A stretch of 64,000 nucleotides of DNA from CAVSRC01 sp963830205. GTDB taxonomy: Bacteria; Pseudomonadota; Alphaproteobacteria; Rhizobiales; Kaistiaceae. Position numbers and translations under genes: made by a program. The stretch lies in assembly GCA_963830205.1 (NCBI GenBank), contig CAWHLP010000041.1, positions 289,417-353,416 on the forward strand, written 5' to 3'. Of this stretch, positions 55,389-64,000 are shown one piece after another (position 1 is the first letter of the stretch; each line of letters starts with the position of its first letter). The notes beneath the pieces are model-generated. The model was not told the DNA's origin. It searched no databases and saw nothing but the letters and a program-made list of their open reading frames with translations.

Positions 55389-56852
55389 ATGGCACCGGCT
55401 AAGGACAGCAAAAGAACTCTGGGCGTTTTTTCGATCGGCCTGATGACGGCGGCTGCCGTCGTGACCAGCTTGCGCGGCCTGCCGCTGCTCGCCAAGGAAG
55501 AGATGACGATGTTCGCCTATCTGGCGTTCACCGTCGTCTTCTACCTGATCCCGGCTTCCCTGGTTTCGGCCGAGCTGGGCGGTGCGTTTGCCGAGAAGAA
55601 GGGCGGCATCTACGCCTGGGTCGGCAAGGCATTCGGCACCCGCTGGGGATTCCTCGCGATCTGGCTGCAGTGGATTCAAAACGTCGTCTGGTATCCGATC
55701 ACTCTGACCTTCGGCGCCGTCGCTCTCGCCTATACCATCGGCCTTCCTGATCTGGCGAAGAACGGACTCTATGTCGGGCTGTTCTGCATCGTCGTCTATT
55801 GGCTTGCGACGTTCGTGGTTCTTCAGGGCGTCGAGGCGCTGGCCAAGATCGCCAATTGGACTTTCCTGATCGGCACTGTCCTTCCGGGCGCGGTTCTTCT
55901 CCTCCTGTTTGCCTACTGGATTGTGTCCGGGCACGCCATCGGATGGCAGCATCTGAGCGACCCCGCCGTGTCGGTCAATGGACAGGCGCGCTTCTGGCCC
56001 TCGATCAGCGGATTGGGCACGGTCGCGTTCCTGGCGGGAATCGTGCTGCTGTTCGCCGGCGTCGAGGTGCAGGCGGTTCATGTCGTCGACATGAAGAATC
56101 CAAAGACCGGATATCCGGCGGCGATCGCGCTCGCCGCGATCGTCTCCCTGCTTCTCTATGCGATCGGCGCCGTTCCCGTGGCCGCGATCCTGCCCTATGC
56201 CAAGATCTCCCTGCAATCCGGAGTCTTCGACACCTTCAACGCGGTGATCACCGACGTCTGGCACATCAATTGGCTCGCCCAGTTCCTGGCGCTGCTCGTC
56301 GGAATAGGTGCGATCGCCGGCGTGTTCGCTTGGCTCGGCAGCCCGAGCAAGGGTTTGCTCGCCACCGCGCATGACGGCAACTTGCCGCGCGTGCTGCACG
56401 CGACGAACGCCAACGGCATGCCGACACATATCCTGATGGTGCAGGGCGTCGTCGTCACGGTGATGTCCAGCCTGTATTTCGTCATCAAGGACGTGTCGGT
56501 CGTGTTCTTCCTGGTCTCGGCGATGACGGTCGCGCTCTATCTGGTCGCCTACATGCTGATGTATGCCGCCGGTATTCGCCTCCGCTACAGCGAGCCGAAG
56601 CTTGCGCGGCCATTCAAGGTGCCTGGCGGAATGGTCGGCATGTGGCTGGCCGCCGGCATCGGCTTCCTCGGGGTTCTCTTCAGCTTCCTGGTGGCGTTCT
56701 TCCCGCCCGCTCAGTTGCCGGTGGGCTCGCCGGTTCTCTACGTCACGCTCGTGATCGTCGGCACCGTGGTGTTCTGCGGCGTGCCGCTCGTCCTCCACGC
56801 CATGCGTCGGCCGAACTGGGTGAAGGACGCGACCGTGCAGCCGGCGGAGTAG
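55389..56852 (+). CDS. gadC: Glutamate:GABA antiporter (GadC-like APC permease)
   Basis: Exchanges external glutamate for cytoplasmic GABA, completing the proton-consuming cycle with GadB. The 487 residues form about 12 spans, typical of the APC superfamily. Early SLRGLPLLAKEEMTMFAYL, AELGGAFAEKKGGIYAWVGKAFG and the IQNVVWYP segment are as in GadC. A GGAGG site lies about 9 bases before the ATG. Substrate is inferred from similarity and from adjacency to gadB. The C-terminal plug that seals E. coli GadC at neutral pH appears short here (about 20 residues after the last span), so pH gating may differ. Confidence 0.9.
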   Translation: MAPAKDSKRTLGVFSIGLMTAAAVVTSLRGLPLLAKEEMTMFAYLAFTVVFYLIPASLVSAELGGAFAEKKGGIYAWVGKAFGTRWGFLAIWLQWIQNVVWYPITLTFGAVALAYTIGLPDLAKNGLYVGLFCIVVYWLATFVVLQGVEALAKIANWTFLIGTVLPGAVLLLLFAYWIVSGHAIGWQHLSDPAVSVNGQARFWPSISGLGTVAFLAGIVLLFAGVEVQAVHVVDMKNPKTGYPAAIALAAIVSLLLYAIGAVPVAAILPYAKISLQSGVFDTFNAVITDVWHINWLAQFLALLVGIGAIAGVFAWLGSPSKGLLATAHDGNLPRVLHATNANGMPTHILMVQGVVVTVMSSLYFVIKDVSVVFFLVSAMTVALYLVAYMLMYAAGIRLRYSEPKLARPFKVPGGMVGMWLAAGIGFLGVLFSFLVAFFPPAQLPVGSPVLYVTLVIVGTVVFCGVPLVLHAMRRPNWVKDATVQPAE

Positions 56853-56856
56853 GCCG

Positions 56857-59463
<2,607 letters not shown>

Positions 59464-59580
59464 ACCGGCACGGGGTGGCTGCAGACGGAACTTCGGCTTG
59501 CACACGCAGGTCTATTCGGATCCAGGACAGCACATCGCAGCGCGAACTCCAGCAGGTTCATGACGTAGTCGAAGTTCACC

Positions 59581-59829
59581 TCAGCCCAGGGCAGACCGAA
59601 GACCGGCCGAACCTATCTGGCGGCGGAGGCCCATGACGCCGTTGACCATCTCAAGGAGCTTGACCATCGCCCGATAGGTCGCCGCCTTCATCTGCTCGTC
59701 TCGGGAAATCCGGTCGCGCGCCAGGGTCTCGCGGGACGCCTTGCTTGCCAGGAGGTAAGCCGGGATTGCCGACGCACCGGCGCCAAACACGGCGCCGATG
59801 ACGGCAGACATGAGACTCGACCGGTCCAT
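59581..59829 (-). CDS. Small membrane-anchored protein, probably 3'-damaged
   Basis: An 82-residue frame: MDRSSLMSAVIGAVFGAGASAIPAYLLA forms one span, followed by an Arg/Lys-rich helix (KASRETLARDRISRDEQMKAATYRAMVKLLEMVNGVMG). After GLRRQI the frame soon ends. A neighbouring frame continues plausibly (VFGLPWAEVNFDYVMNLLEFALRC), which suggests a frame break near 59600. The rest would run antisense into the ATPase gene. It lies 66 bases downstream of tRNA-Glu, a common attachment spot for mobile DNA. No function is recognised. Confidence 0.45.
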   Translation of the reverse strand: MDRSSLMSAVIGAVFGAGASAIPAYLLASKASRETLARDRISRDEQMKAATYRAMVKLLEMVNGVMGLRRQIGSAGLRSALG

Positions 59830-59894
59830 GGCAATCGGCGTCTCGCAAACGTTGGGCAGACGCGACGCAATGGGTGCTAAGTCATTGAAATCAC

Positions 59895-59970
59895 TGGCGC
59901 GCCCTACGGGAATCGAACCCGTGTTTCCGCCGTGAAAGGGCGGCGTCCTGGACCGCTAGACGAAGGGCGC
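59895..59970 (-). tRNA. tRNA-Glu (anticodon TTC)
   Basis: Read on the minus strand it folds as a full cloverleaf. The acceptor stem is GCGCCCT/AGGGCGC, the anticodon loop CTTTCAC carries TTC, and the T-loop GGTTCGATTCC is intact. The discriminator G is followed by an encoded CCA. Length is 76 bases including CCA. Confidence 0.95.
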
Positions 59971-60032
59971 GGGTCGGCGGTTTCTACGGTGTTTGGCGGG
60001 CCCCCACAAGAGCCCGCCAAGGCTTCCTCATT

Positions 60033-60452
60033 CTACCACGCGCCGGTGTTCGGCATCGAGGTCCACGGCTCCTGCGGCGGCAGCGCGGCGCCCTTCTGGA
60101 GAATCTCGATGGAGATGTTGTCGGGCGAGCGGACGAAGGCCATGCGGCCATCGCGCGGCGGCCGGTTGATGGTGACGCCGCCCTTCATCATCTTCTCGCA
60201 GAAGGCGTAGATGTCGTCGACCTCATAGGCGAGGTGGCCGAAATTGCGCCCGCCGGTGTAGACCTCGGGATCCCAGTTGTAGGTGAGCTCGACGGGCGTC
60301 TCCTCCTGACCGGGCGCGGCCAGGAAGATGAGCGTGTAGCGCCCCTTGTCGTTGTCGCTGCGACGCACCTCCTTGAGGCCGAGAAGGTCGCGGTAGAAGT
60401 GCAGCGACTTTTCCACGTCGCTGATGCGGACCATGGTGTGGAGATATTTCAT
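60033..60452 (-). CDS. gloA: Lactoylglutathione lyase (glyoxalase I)
   Basis: Isomerises the methylglyoxal-glutathione adduct to S-lactoylglutathione. The 139 residues hold two beta-alpha-beta-beta-beta units. Metal ligands are visible as His5 in LHTMVRI, Glu in VELTYNW, His in GHLAYEV and Glu in SIEILQKG. MKYLHTMVRISDVEKSLHFY is the family start. Located beside tRNA-Glu and divergent from the cold-shock gene, with a perfect CRP-type palindrome in the shared promoter. Confidence 0.94.
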   Translation of the reverse strand: MKYLHTMVRISDVEKSLHFYRDLLGLKEVRRSDNDKGRYTLIFLAAPGQEETPVELTYNWDPEVYTGGRNFGHLAYEVDDIYAFCEKMMKGGVTINRPPRDGRMAFVRSPDNISIEILQKGAALPPQEPWTSMPNTGAW

Positions 60453-60532
60453 CGAGTTGTTCCGTTCTGTTGTCGTTTGCTGGTTGCGCTGGAGGCTAGT
60501 CCGCTCGACCCAAAGGGCAACGCGTCAGCCAG

Positions 60533-60548
60533 TGTGACGTTAGTCACA
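60533..60548. promoter_or_regulatory. Perfect CRP-type operator between gloA and cold-shock gene
   Basis: TGTGACGTTAGTCACA fits TGTGA-N6-TCACA exactly. It lies 81 bases before the gloA ATG and about 140 before the cold-shock ATG. A second half-site (GGTCACACTGTCA) is at about 60590-60602. The cognate regulator is not in the window, and alphaproteobacterial CRP relatives may prefer slightly different sites, so regulation is inferred. Confidence 0.5.
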
Positions 60549-60687
60549 CACGTTGTGCAAGCAAACCACAGAAAGTCCAAATTGGGGCTGGTCACACTGT
60601 CAGCCGGTGCTTTATGCTCGAATCAAGATTCGGCGTGGCCCGCCGGCTGGTGCGGTGCGTAACGGAGAGTAGATAAGGGCGGGGTCT

Positions 60688-61263
60688 ATGGGGGCCAAGG
60701 TTTCTCCTGAGCTTCCGACAGGCGTTACGGTCGGCGAGGAAGTTCCTGTCGACCTGCACGAGGTTGCCGGAGTCATCAAGTGGTTCGATGCGTCGAAGGG
60801 ATACGGCTTCGTCGTTCCCGACGATGGCGGCTCCGATATCCTGCTGCACGTGACCTGCCTGCGCCGCAGCATGTTCCAGACAGCTTATGAAGGTGCGCGC
60901 GTCGTCTGCGAAGTGCTCGAGCGTTCGAAAGGGCGTCAGGCCTTCCGCGTCGTCAGCATGGATGAGACGACCGCCGTGCGCCCGCCGCAGATGGCGCCGG
61001 CACGCACCCACACCACAGTGGTGCCGACCAGCGGGCTCGAGCGCGTCATCGTCAAGTGGTTCAACCGCGTGCGCGGCTACGGTTTCCTGACGCGCGGCGA
61101 GGGCACCGAAGACATCTTCGTGCACATGGAGACGCTGCGCCGCTACGGCTTGACCGAGCTGAGGCCGGGCCAGACCGTGCTGGTGCGTTTTGGCGACGGC
61201 CCCAAGGGCCTGATGGCCGCCGAGATCCAGCCGGAAGGCGGCGGACCGTTCCAGTCGCAATAG
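60688..61263 (+). CDS. Cold-shock protein with two CSD domains
   Basis: RNA/ssDNA-binding protein of 191 residues. The first domain has GVIKWFDASKGYGFVVPDDGGSDILLHV and the second VIVKWFNRVRGYGFLTRGEGTEDIFVHM; both contain RNP1 (GYGF) and RNP2-like strands. A Pro/Thr-rich linker joins them. Double-CSD proteins are typical of alphaproteobacteria and act as RNA chaperones. ATG at 60688 (MGAKVSPELP) is used. Confidence 0.94.
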   Translation: MGAKVSPELPTGVTVGEEVPVDLHEVAGVIKWFDASKGYGFVVPDDGGSDILLHVTCLRRSMFQTAYEGARVVCEVLERSKGRQAFRVVSMDETTAVRPPQMAPARTHTTVVPTSGLERVIVKWFNRVRGYGFLTRGEGTEDIFVHMETLRRYGLTELRPGQTVLVRFGDGPKGLMAAEIQPEGGGPFQSQ

Positions 61264-61302
61264 CGAAAAAGCCCTGAAATCGGAGCAGGATGCGGCAGCG
61301 GG

Positions 61303-61968
61303 CTACGCCTGCTGGCGGCTTGCGCGGGCGACCACCGAGGCCATGCTGGAGATGACCAGGAAGGCCGCGAAAGCGAGCGTGATGGCGCGCGTGCCGATGC
61401 TCGGGATGAGCACGAAGGTGGTGACGATGATGCCGACGATGTTGCCGAGCGAGGAGATGGCGAACAGCCCACCCGACACCTTGCCGGCGTCGCGCGGGTC
61501 GCCGAGGATCAGGCGCACCGCCAGCGGCGAGTACATGCCGAGCACCAGCATCGGCGGCAGGCAGACGATGATGCCGCTGGCGAACAGCGCGGCGATCTCG
61601 CCGGGCACCGCGTCGATGACCCTGTCGAGACCACCCTCGGTCATGAAGAAGACGACGAGCAGGTAGGCGGCGGCGACGAACTTGATCATCGCCGCGATGC
61701 CGAAGGTCGGATGGCGATCGGCGACAATGCCGCCGACGAAATAGCCGGCCATCAGCCCGGCGACCACGATCGAGATGATCGTCGCCCAGGTGTAGATGCC
61801 GCTGCCGAACAGCGGCGTGAGGATGCGGCTCGCCACCATCTCGAAGCCGAGCGTGATGAAGCCGAGCGTGGCGACATCGACGACGACCAGGAGCGCCGCA
61901 CCGGGACCGACGCCGAGGCGCCGCAACAGCGGCTGGCGCAGAGCGGCGGCAGGGGCATCGTCGGTCAT
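61303..61968 (-). CDS. Membrane partner of a spermidine-synthase-like protein
   Basis: A 221-residue membrane protein of about six spans (VDVATLGFITLGFEMVASRILTPLFGSGIYTW, then further spans). It resembles the membrane half of fused MFS/spermidine-synthase proteins. The start ATG overlaps the stop of the soluble partner by four bases (ATGA), so the two are translationally coupled. Function is not established; it may transport or scaffold the product of its partner. Confidence 0.8.
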   Translation of the reverse strand: MTDDAPAAALRQPLLRRLGVGPGAALLVVVDVATLGFITLGFEMVASRILTPLFGSGIYTWATIISIVVAGLMAGYFVGGIVADRHPTFGIAAMIKFVAAAYLLVVFFMTEGGLDRVIDAVPGEIAALFASGIIVCLPPMLVLGMYSPLAVRLILGDPRDAGKVSGGLFAISSLGNIVGIIVTTFVLIPSIGTRAITLAFAAFLVISSMASVVARASRQQA

Positions 61969-63023
61969 GGCTGCTTCTCGTTATGGCGTGCGATCGCCTT
62001 GAGGTACTCGACCGGCGCGAAGTCGTCGGTGAGCGGCTGGGTCTTCTCGTTCCACTGCGGCGTGAAGCGGAGATCGAGAACGTCCTTGAGCGGATAGCGC
62101 AGGTGATACTGCTGGCTGCGCTCGGCCGCCTGGCGCTCGAGCGTCGCCTCGTCCTTCTCCGGCCCGTTATAGGCGAGGATGACGATGTTGCCCTCACCGT
62201 TGAAGAAGACCACGTGCTCGAAGGCCGACTTGATGGTGGCGACGGCGCTGTCGAACAGCATGGTCGTCGGCTCGACGTTCTGCACCGCCACGCCGCCGGG
62301 CCTGAGATGCTTGGCGACCAGCTGGTAGAATTCGCTGGTGAGCAGGTGGAAGGGCACGAAGGGGCCGCGATAGGCGTCGATCAGGATGACGTCGAAGTCC
62401 TTGTCGCTCTGGCTCAGCCAGACGCGGCCGTCCTGCACCGAGATGGCGAAGTTCTTCTCCGGCCGCACGTTGAAATACTGCTCGGTGAGCTTGACCACCG
62501 CCGGGTCGAGTTCGGCGGCGGTGAAATCGAGGTCGGGGACGGACTTGTGGTAGTACCAGGCGGTGCGCCCGCCACCCAGGCCGATGATGGCGGCACGGGT
62601 GAGCTCCGATGCATAGGCGAGCCCCGCCGTCATGGCGTGGGTGTAGGCGACCGGCAGGTCGAGCTCGTCGTTCGGGTTGACCTCCAACTCGACGTAGTTG
62701 AGCCGCTTGGCGCCGAAAGTCATCAGCATCAGCCCGTCCGGCTGCTGATAGACGCTGATGTCGTTGTAGAGCGAGTTGACCTGGGCAAGCAGTCGCGGGG
62801 CGCCGCCGCGGGTCGGGCCGAGGTCGGGACCCGGCTGCCGCGGCCACAAGAGCATGGTGCCGGTAATCGTCGCCACCACCACGACGGCGAAGGCCACCCA
62901 GATGAGGAGAGGGCGGCGCCGCGCCGGGGCCGGGGAGGGCGGCACGGCAGCCTTGGCGGCCCCGGCGGGGGCCTGGGCAGGCTTGGACTTGGCCGGAGGC
63001 CGGCGCCGGGCGCTCTTGCTCAT
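61965..63023 (-). CDS. Membrane-anchored spermidine-synthase-like methyltransferase-fold protein
   Basis: A 352-residue protein: a basic/Pro-rich N-terminus, one span (LLIWVAFAVVVVATITGTMLLW), then a Rossmann domain. The cofactor-site region reads RAAIIGLGGGRTAWYYHKSVPDLDFTAAELDPAVV, with ISVQDGRVWL and DVILIDAYRGPFVP matching the polyamine aminopropyltransferase fold. The GGG and acidic ELDP are kept. The catalytic GGGDG of true SpeE is altered to GGGRT, so spermidine synthesis is doubtful. It starts at ATG 63023. Confidence 0.82.
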   Translation of the reverse strand: MSKSARRRPPAKSKPAQAPAGAAKAAVPPSPAPARRRPLLIWVAFAVVVVATITGTMLLWPRQPGPDLGPTRGGAPRLLAQVNSLYNDISVYQQPDGLMLMTFGAKRLNYVELEVNPNDELDLPVAYTHAMTAGLAYASELTRAAIIGLGGGRTAWYYHKSVPDLDFTAAELDPAVVKLTEQYFNVRPEKNFAISVQDGRVWLSQSDKDFDVILIDAYRGPFVPFHLLTSEFYQLVAKHLRPGGVAVQNVEPTTMLFDSAVATIKSAFEHVVFFNGEGNIVILAYNGPEKDEATLERQAAERSQQYHLRYPLKDVLDLRFTPQWNEKTQPLTDDFAPVEYLKAIARHNEKQP

Positions 63024-63232
63024 GGGATCTGGTGCGCTGCGGCGCCCTTCACGGGGATGGATGCCGGCGGAGCCGACGGCATGGGCCGGAGTATAGTCTC
63101 GAGGGCCGCCCTCCACAACCGGCGACGCTCGCCGGCGGATGTGGCAAGCTTGCGGCCGGGCCTTCGAGTCCCAGCCGGCTTGATGGCGGGCGGGCAAACG
63201 TGTAACTCCGGGCCACCCGTCGGCCAGGCGAC

Positions 63233-63309
63233 CGGGGCGTAGCGCAGTCTGGTAGCGCATCTGCTTTGGGAGCAGAGGGTCGCAGGTTCAAATCCTGCCG
63301 CCCCGACCA
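63233..63309 (+). tRNA. tRNA-Pro (anticodon TGG)
   Basis: A complete cloverleaf with acceptor CGGGGCG/CGCCCCG. The anticodon stem-loop CTGCTTTGGGAGCAG carries TGG, and the T-loop is GGTTCAAATCC. The discriminator A is followed by an encoded CCA. Length is 77 bases. Confidence 0.96.
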
Positions 63310-63377
63310 TTTTTCGCCTTGGGCGCGCGGGTGGCGGACCCTGGTAAAGTGAGTGCGGATCGAGAGGACGGACGACA

Positions 63378-63683
63378 ATGCTCGCGCGCATCTTCAAGCC
63401 GGCCAAGACGGCCATGCAGTCCGGCAAGGCGGCAACGGCGAAGTGGGTGCTGGAATACCAGCCCGAGGGCCGTCCGGCGGCCGACCCGCTGATGGGCTAC
63501 ACTTCCTCGGCCGACATGCGCAGCCAGATCAGACTGGAATTCGATTCGAGCGACGAGGCGGTCGCCTATGCCGAGCGCAACGCCATCCCCTATGTGGTGG
63601 TGGCGGACCACGAGCCGGCGCCCAAGAAGATCTCGTACTCTGACAATTTCCGCTACGGCCGCCCGCAGCCGTGGACCCACTGA
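63378..63683 (+). CDS. Complex I accessory subunit, NDUFS4-like
   Basis: A 101-residue protein of the ETC complex I conserved-region family, the bacterial counterpart of mitochondrial NDUFS4, found mainly in alphaproteobacteria. Landmarks: MLARIFKPAKTAMQSGKA, KWVLEYQP, DPLMGYTSSADMRSQIRLEF, DEAVAYAERN and SDNFRYGRPQPWTH. It probably stabilises the NADH-binding module of complex I at the inner membrane. It lies between tRNA-Pro and tRNA-Arg. Confidence 0.95.
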   Translation: MLARIFKPAKTAMQSGKAATAKWVLEYQPEGRPAADPLMGYTSSADMRSQIRLEFDSSDEAVAYAERNAIPYVVVADHEPAPKKISYSDNFRYGRPQPWTH

Positions 63684-63713
63684 CGGGGTTGACGATGGCG
63701 GCCGCTGAAGCTC

Positions 63714-63790
63714 GGTCCCGTAGCTCAGCTGGATAGAGCAGCAGCCTTCTAAGCTGTTGGTCGCAGGTTCGAGTCCTGCCGGGATCGCCA
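63714..63790 (+). tRNA. tRNA-Arg (anticodon TCT)
   Basis: A cloverleaf with acceptor GGTCCCG/CGGGATC (one G-U pair). The anticodon stem-loop CAGCCTTCTAAGCTG carries TCT, and the T-loop is GGTTCGAGTCC. The discriminator G is followed by an encoded CCA. Length is 77 bases. Confidence 0.95.
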
Positions 63791-63858
63791 AGCTTGTCCA
63801 GACTTACCGCAGCGTCAGAATTGTCGTGGTGGAGCGTCTGGCGCAGCAGCCAACAAGA

Positions 63859-63882
63859 AGCCCCGGCCTTGCGACCGGGGCT
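63859..63882 (-). terminator. Intrinsic terminator pointing left near the window end
   Basis: AGCCCCGG (63859-63866) pairs with CCGGGGCT (63875-63882). On the minus strand TCTTGTTGG follows, a moderate U-run. It would end a leftward transcript entering from beyond 64000. The 63791-64000 stretch itself shows no convincing gene. Confidence 0.5.
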
Positions 63883-64000
63883 CCAGGGTGTTGCCGCAGG
63901 TGGGGTCTCCAGCCAGATCGTCAAGATCGAACCCGAAAGCCCCACGGACCAATTCTGGTCTCGATGCCTTGGGGCGGTCCATCTCCCCAGATGAGGGGAT

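Noticed and set aside
59895..63790. An intact integrated mobile element at the tRNA genes
   Set aside because: No integrase, transposase or direct repeats were found near the tRNA-Glu, tRNA-Pro or tRNA-Arg genes.
63791..64000. Short open frames on both strands at the window end
   Set aside because: They lack ribosome sites and recognisable composition, and one overlaps a terminator hairpin.

Overview
The window comes from a high-GC alphaproteobacterium, most likely order Hyphomicrobiales (the rhizobial group). Evidence for this: the alaC-hom-glpX-recJ gene order, a 2,837-residue cyclic beta-1,2-glucan synthase, BA14K-type exported proteins, a mitochondrial-type complex I accessory subunit, and dense solute-transport and catabolism operons. 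Every assignment was made by reading translations and motifs; no database was searched.

Layout. 1-11.3 kb is housekeeping: phaC (cut by the window edge), a lipoprotein, alaC, hom, glpX, a repeat-rich exported protein, recJ, a cysteine-cluster protein, a glutaredoxin-CcdA fusion behind an FNR-like site, and a stand-alone E2-type acyltransferase. 11.3-13.8 kb has a tandem universal stress protein and a 14-TM drug exporter. 13.8-21.4 kb is a minus-strand operon: an EbgR-like LacI regulator, a sugar ABC importer and a GH2 glycosidase. 21.7-28.1 kb is a hexuronate module: D-mannonate dehydratase, a GntR regulator, a TRAP importer and fructuronate reductase. 28.4-35.2 kb is a polyol module: a ribose-type ABC importer, a polyol dehydrogenase, a SorC regulator and a HAD phosphatase. 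35.3-44.2 kb holds a truncated gene remnant, a REP-like hairpin and ndvB. 44.3-53.7 kb is an island of very small stress-type membrane and exported proteins around a CheB-CheR-PAS-histidine kinase-receiver giant, a FixJ-like regulator and a lone receiver. 53.9-59.5 kb is gadB-gadC-P-type H+-ATPase, a plausible acid-resistance operon. 59.6-64 kb has tRNA-Glu, tRNA-Pro, tRNA-Arg, glyoxalase I, a double cold-shock protein, a split membrane/soluble spermidine-synthase-like pair and an NDUFS4-like protein.

How the genes work together. Three adjacent carbon-uptake modules each carry their own regulator and importer. The GH2 operon imports and hydrolyses an oligosaccharide. The ManD/UxuB module converts fructuronate to mannonate and then to 2-keto-3-deoxygluconate. 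The polyol module imports and oxidises a sugar alcohol. The 44-59 kb block looks envelope- and stress-directed: periplasmic glucan, small stress proteins, two-component signalling, and acid handling by glutamate decarboxylation plus proton pumping.

A warning about quality. Seven single-base frame breaks, in five genes (the lipoprotein, recJ twice, the acyltransferase twice, the ABC ATPase and the FixJ-like regulator), sit where the neighbouring frame restores clear family homology. An eighth probably lies at the 5' end of the glutaredoxin-CcdA gene. They either mark sequence errors in this assembly or real decay; this should be settled before any of these genes is called non-functional.
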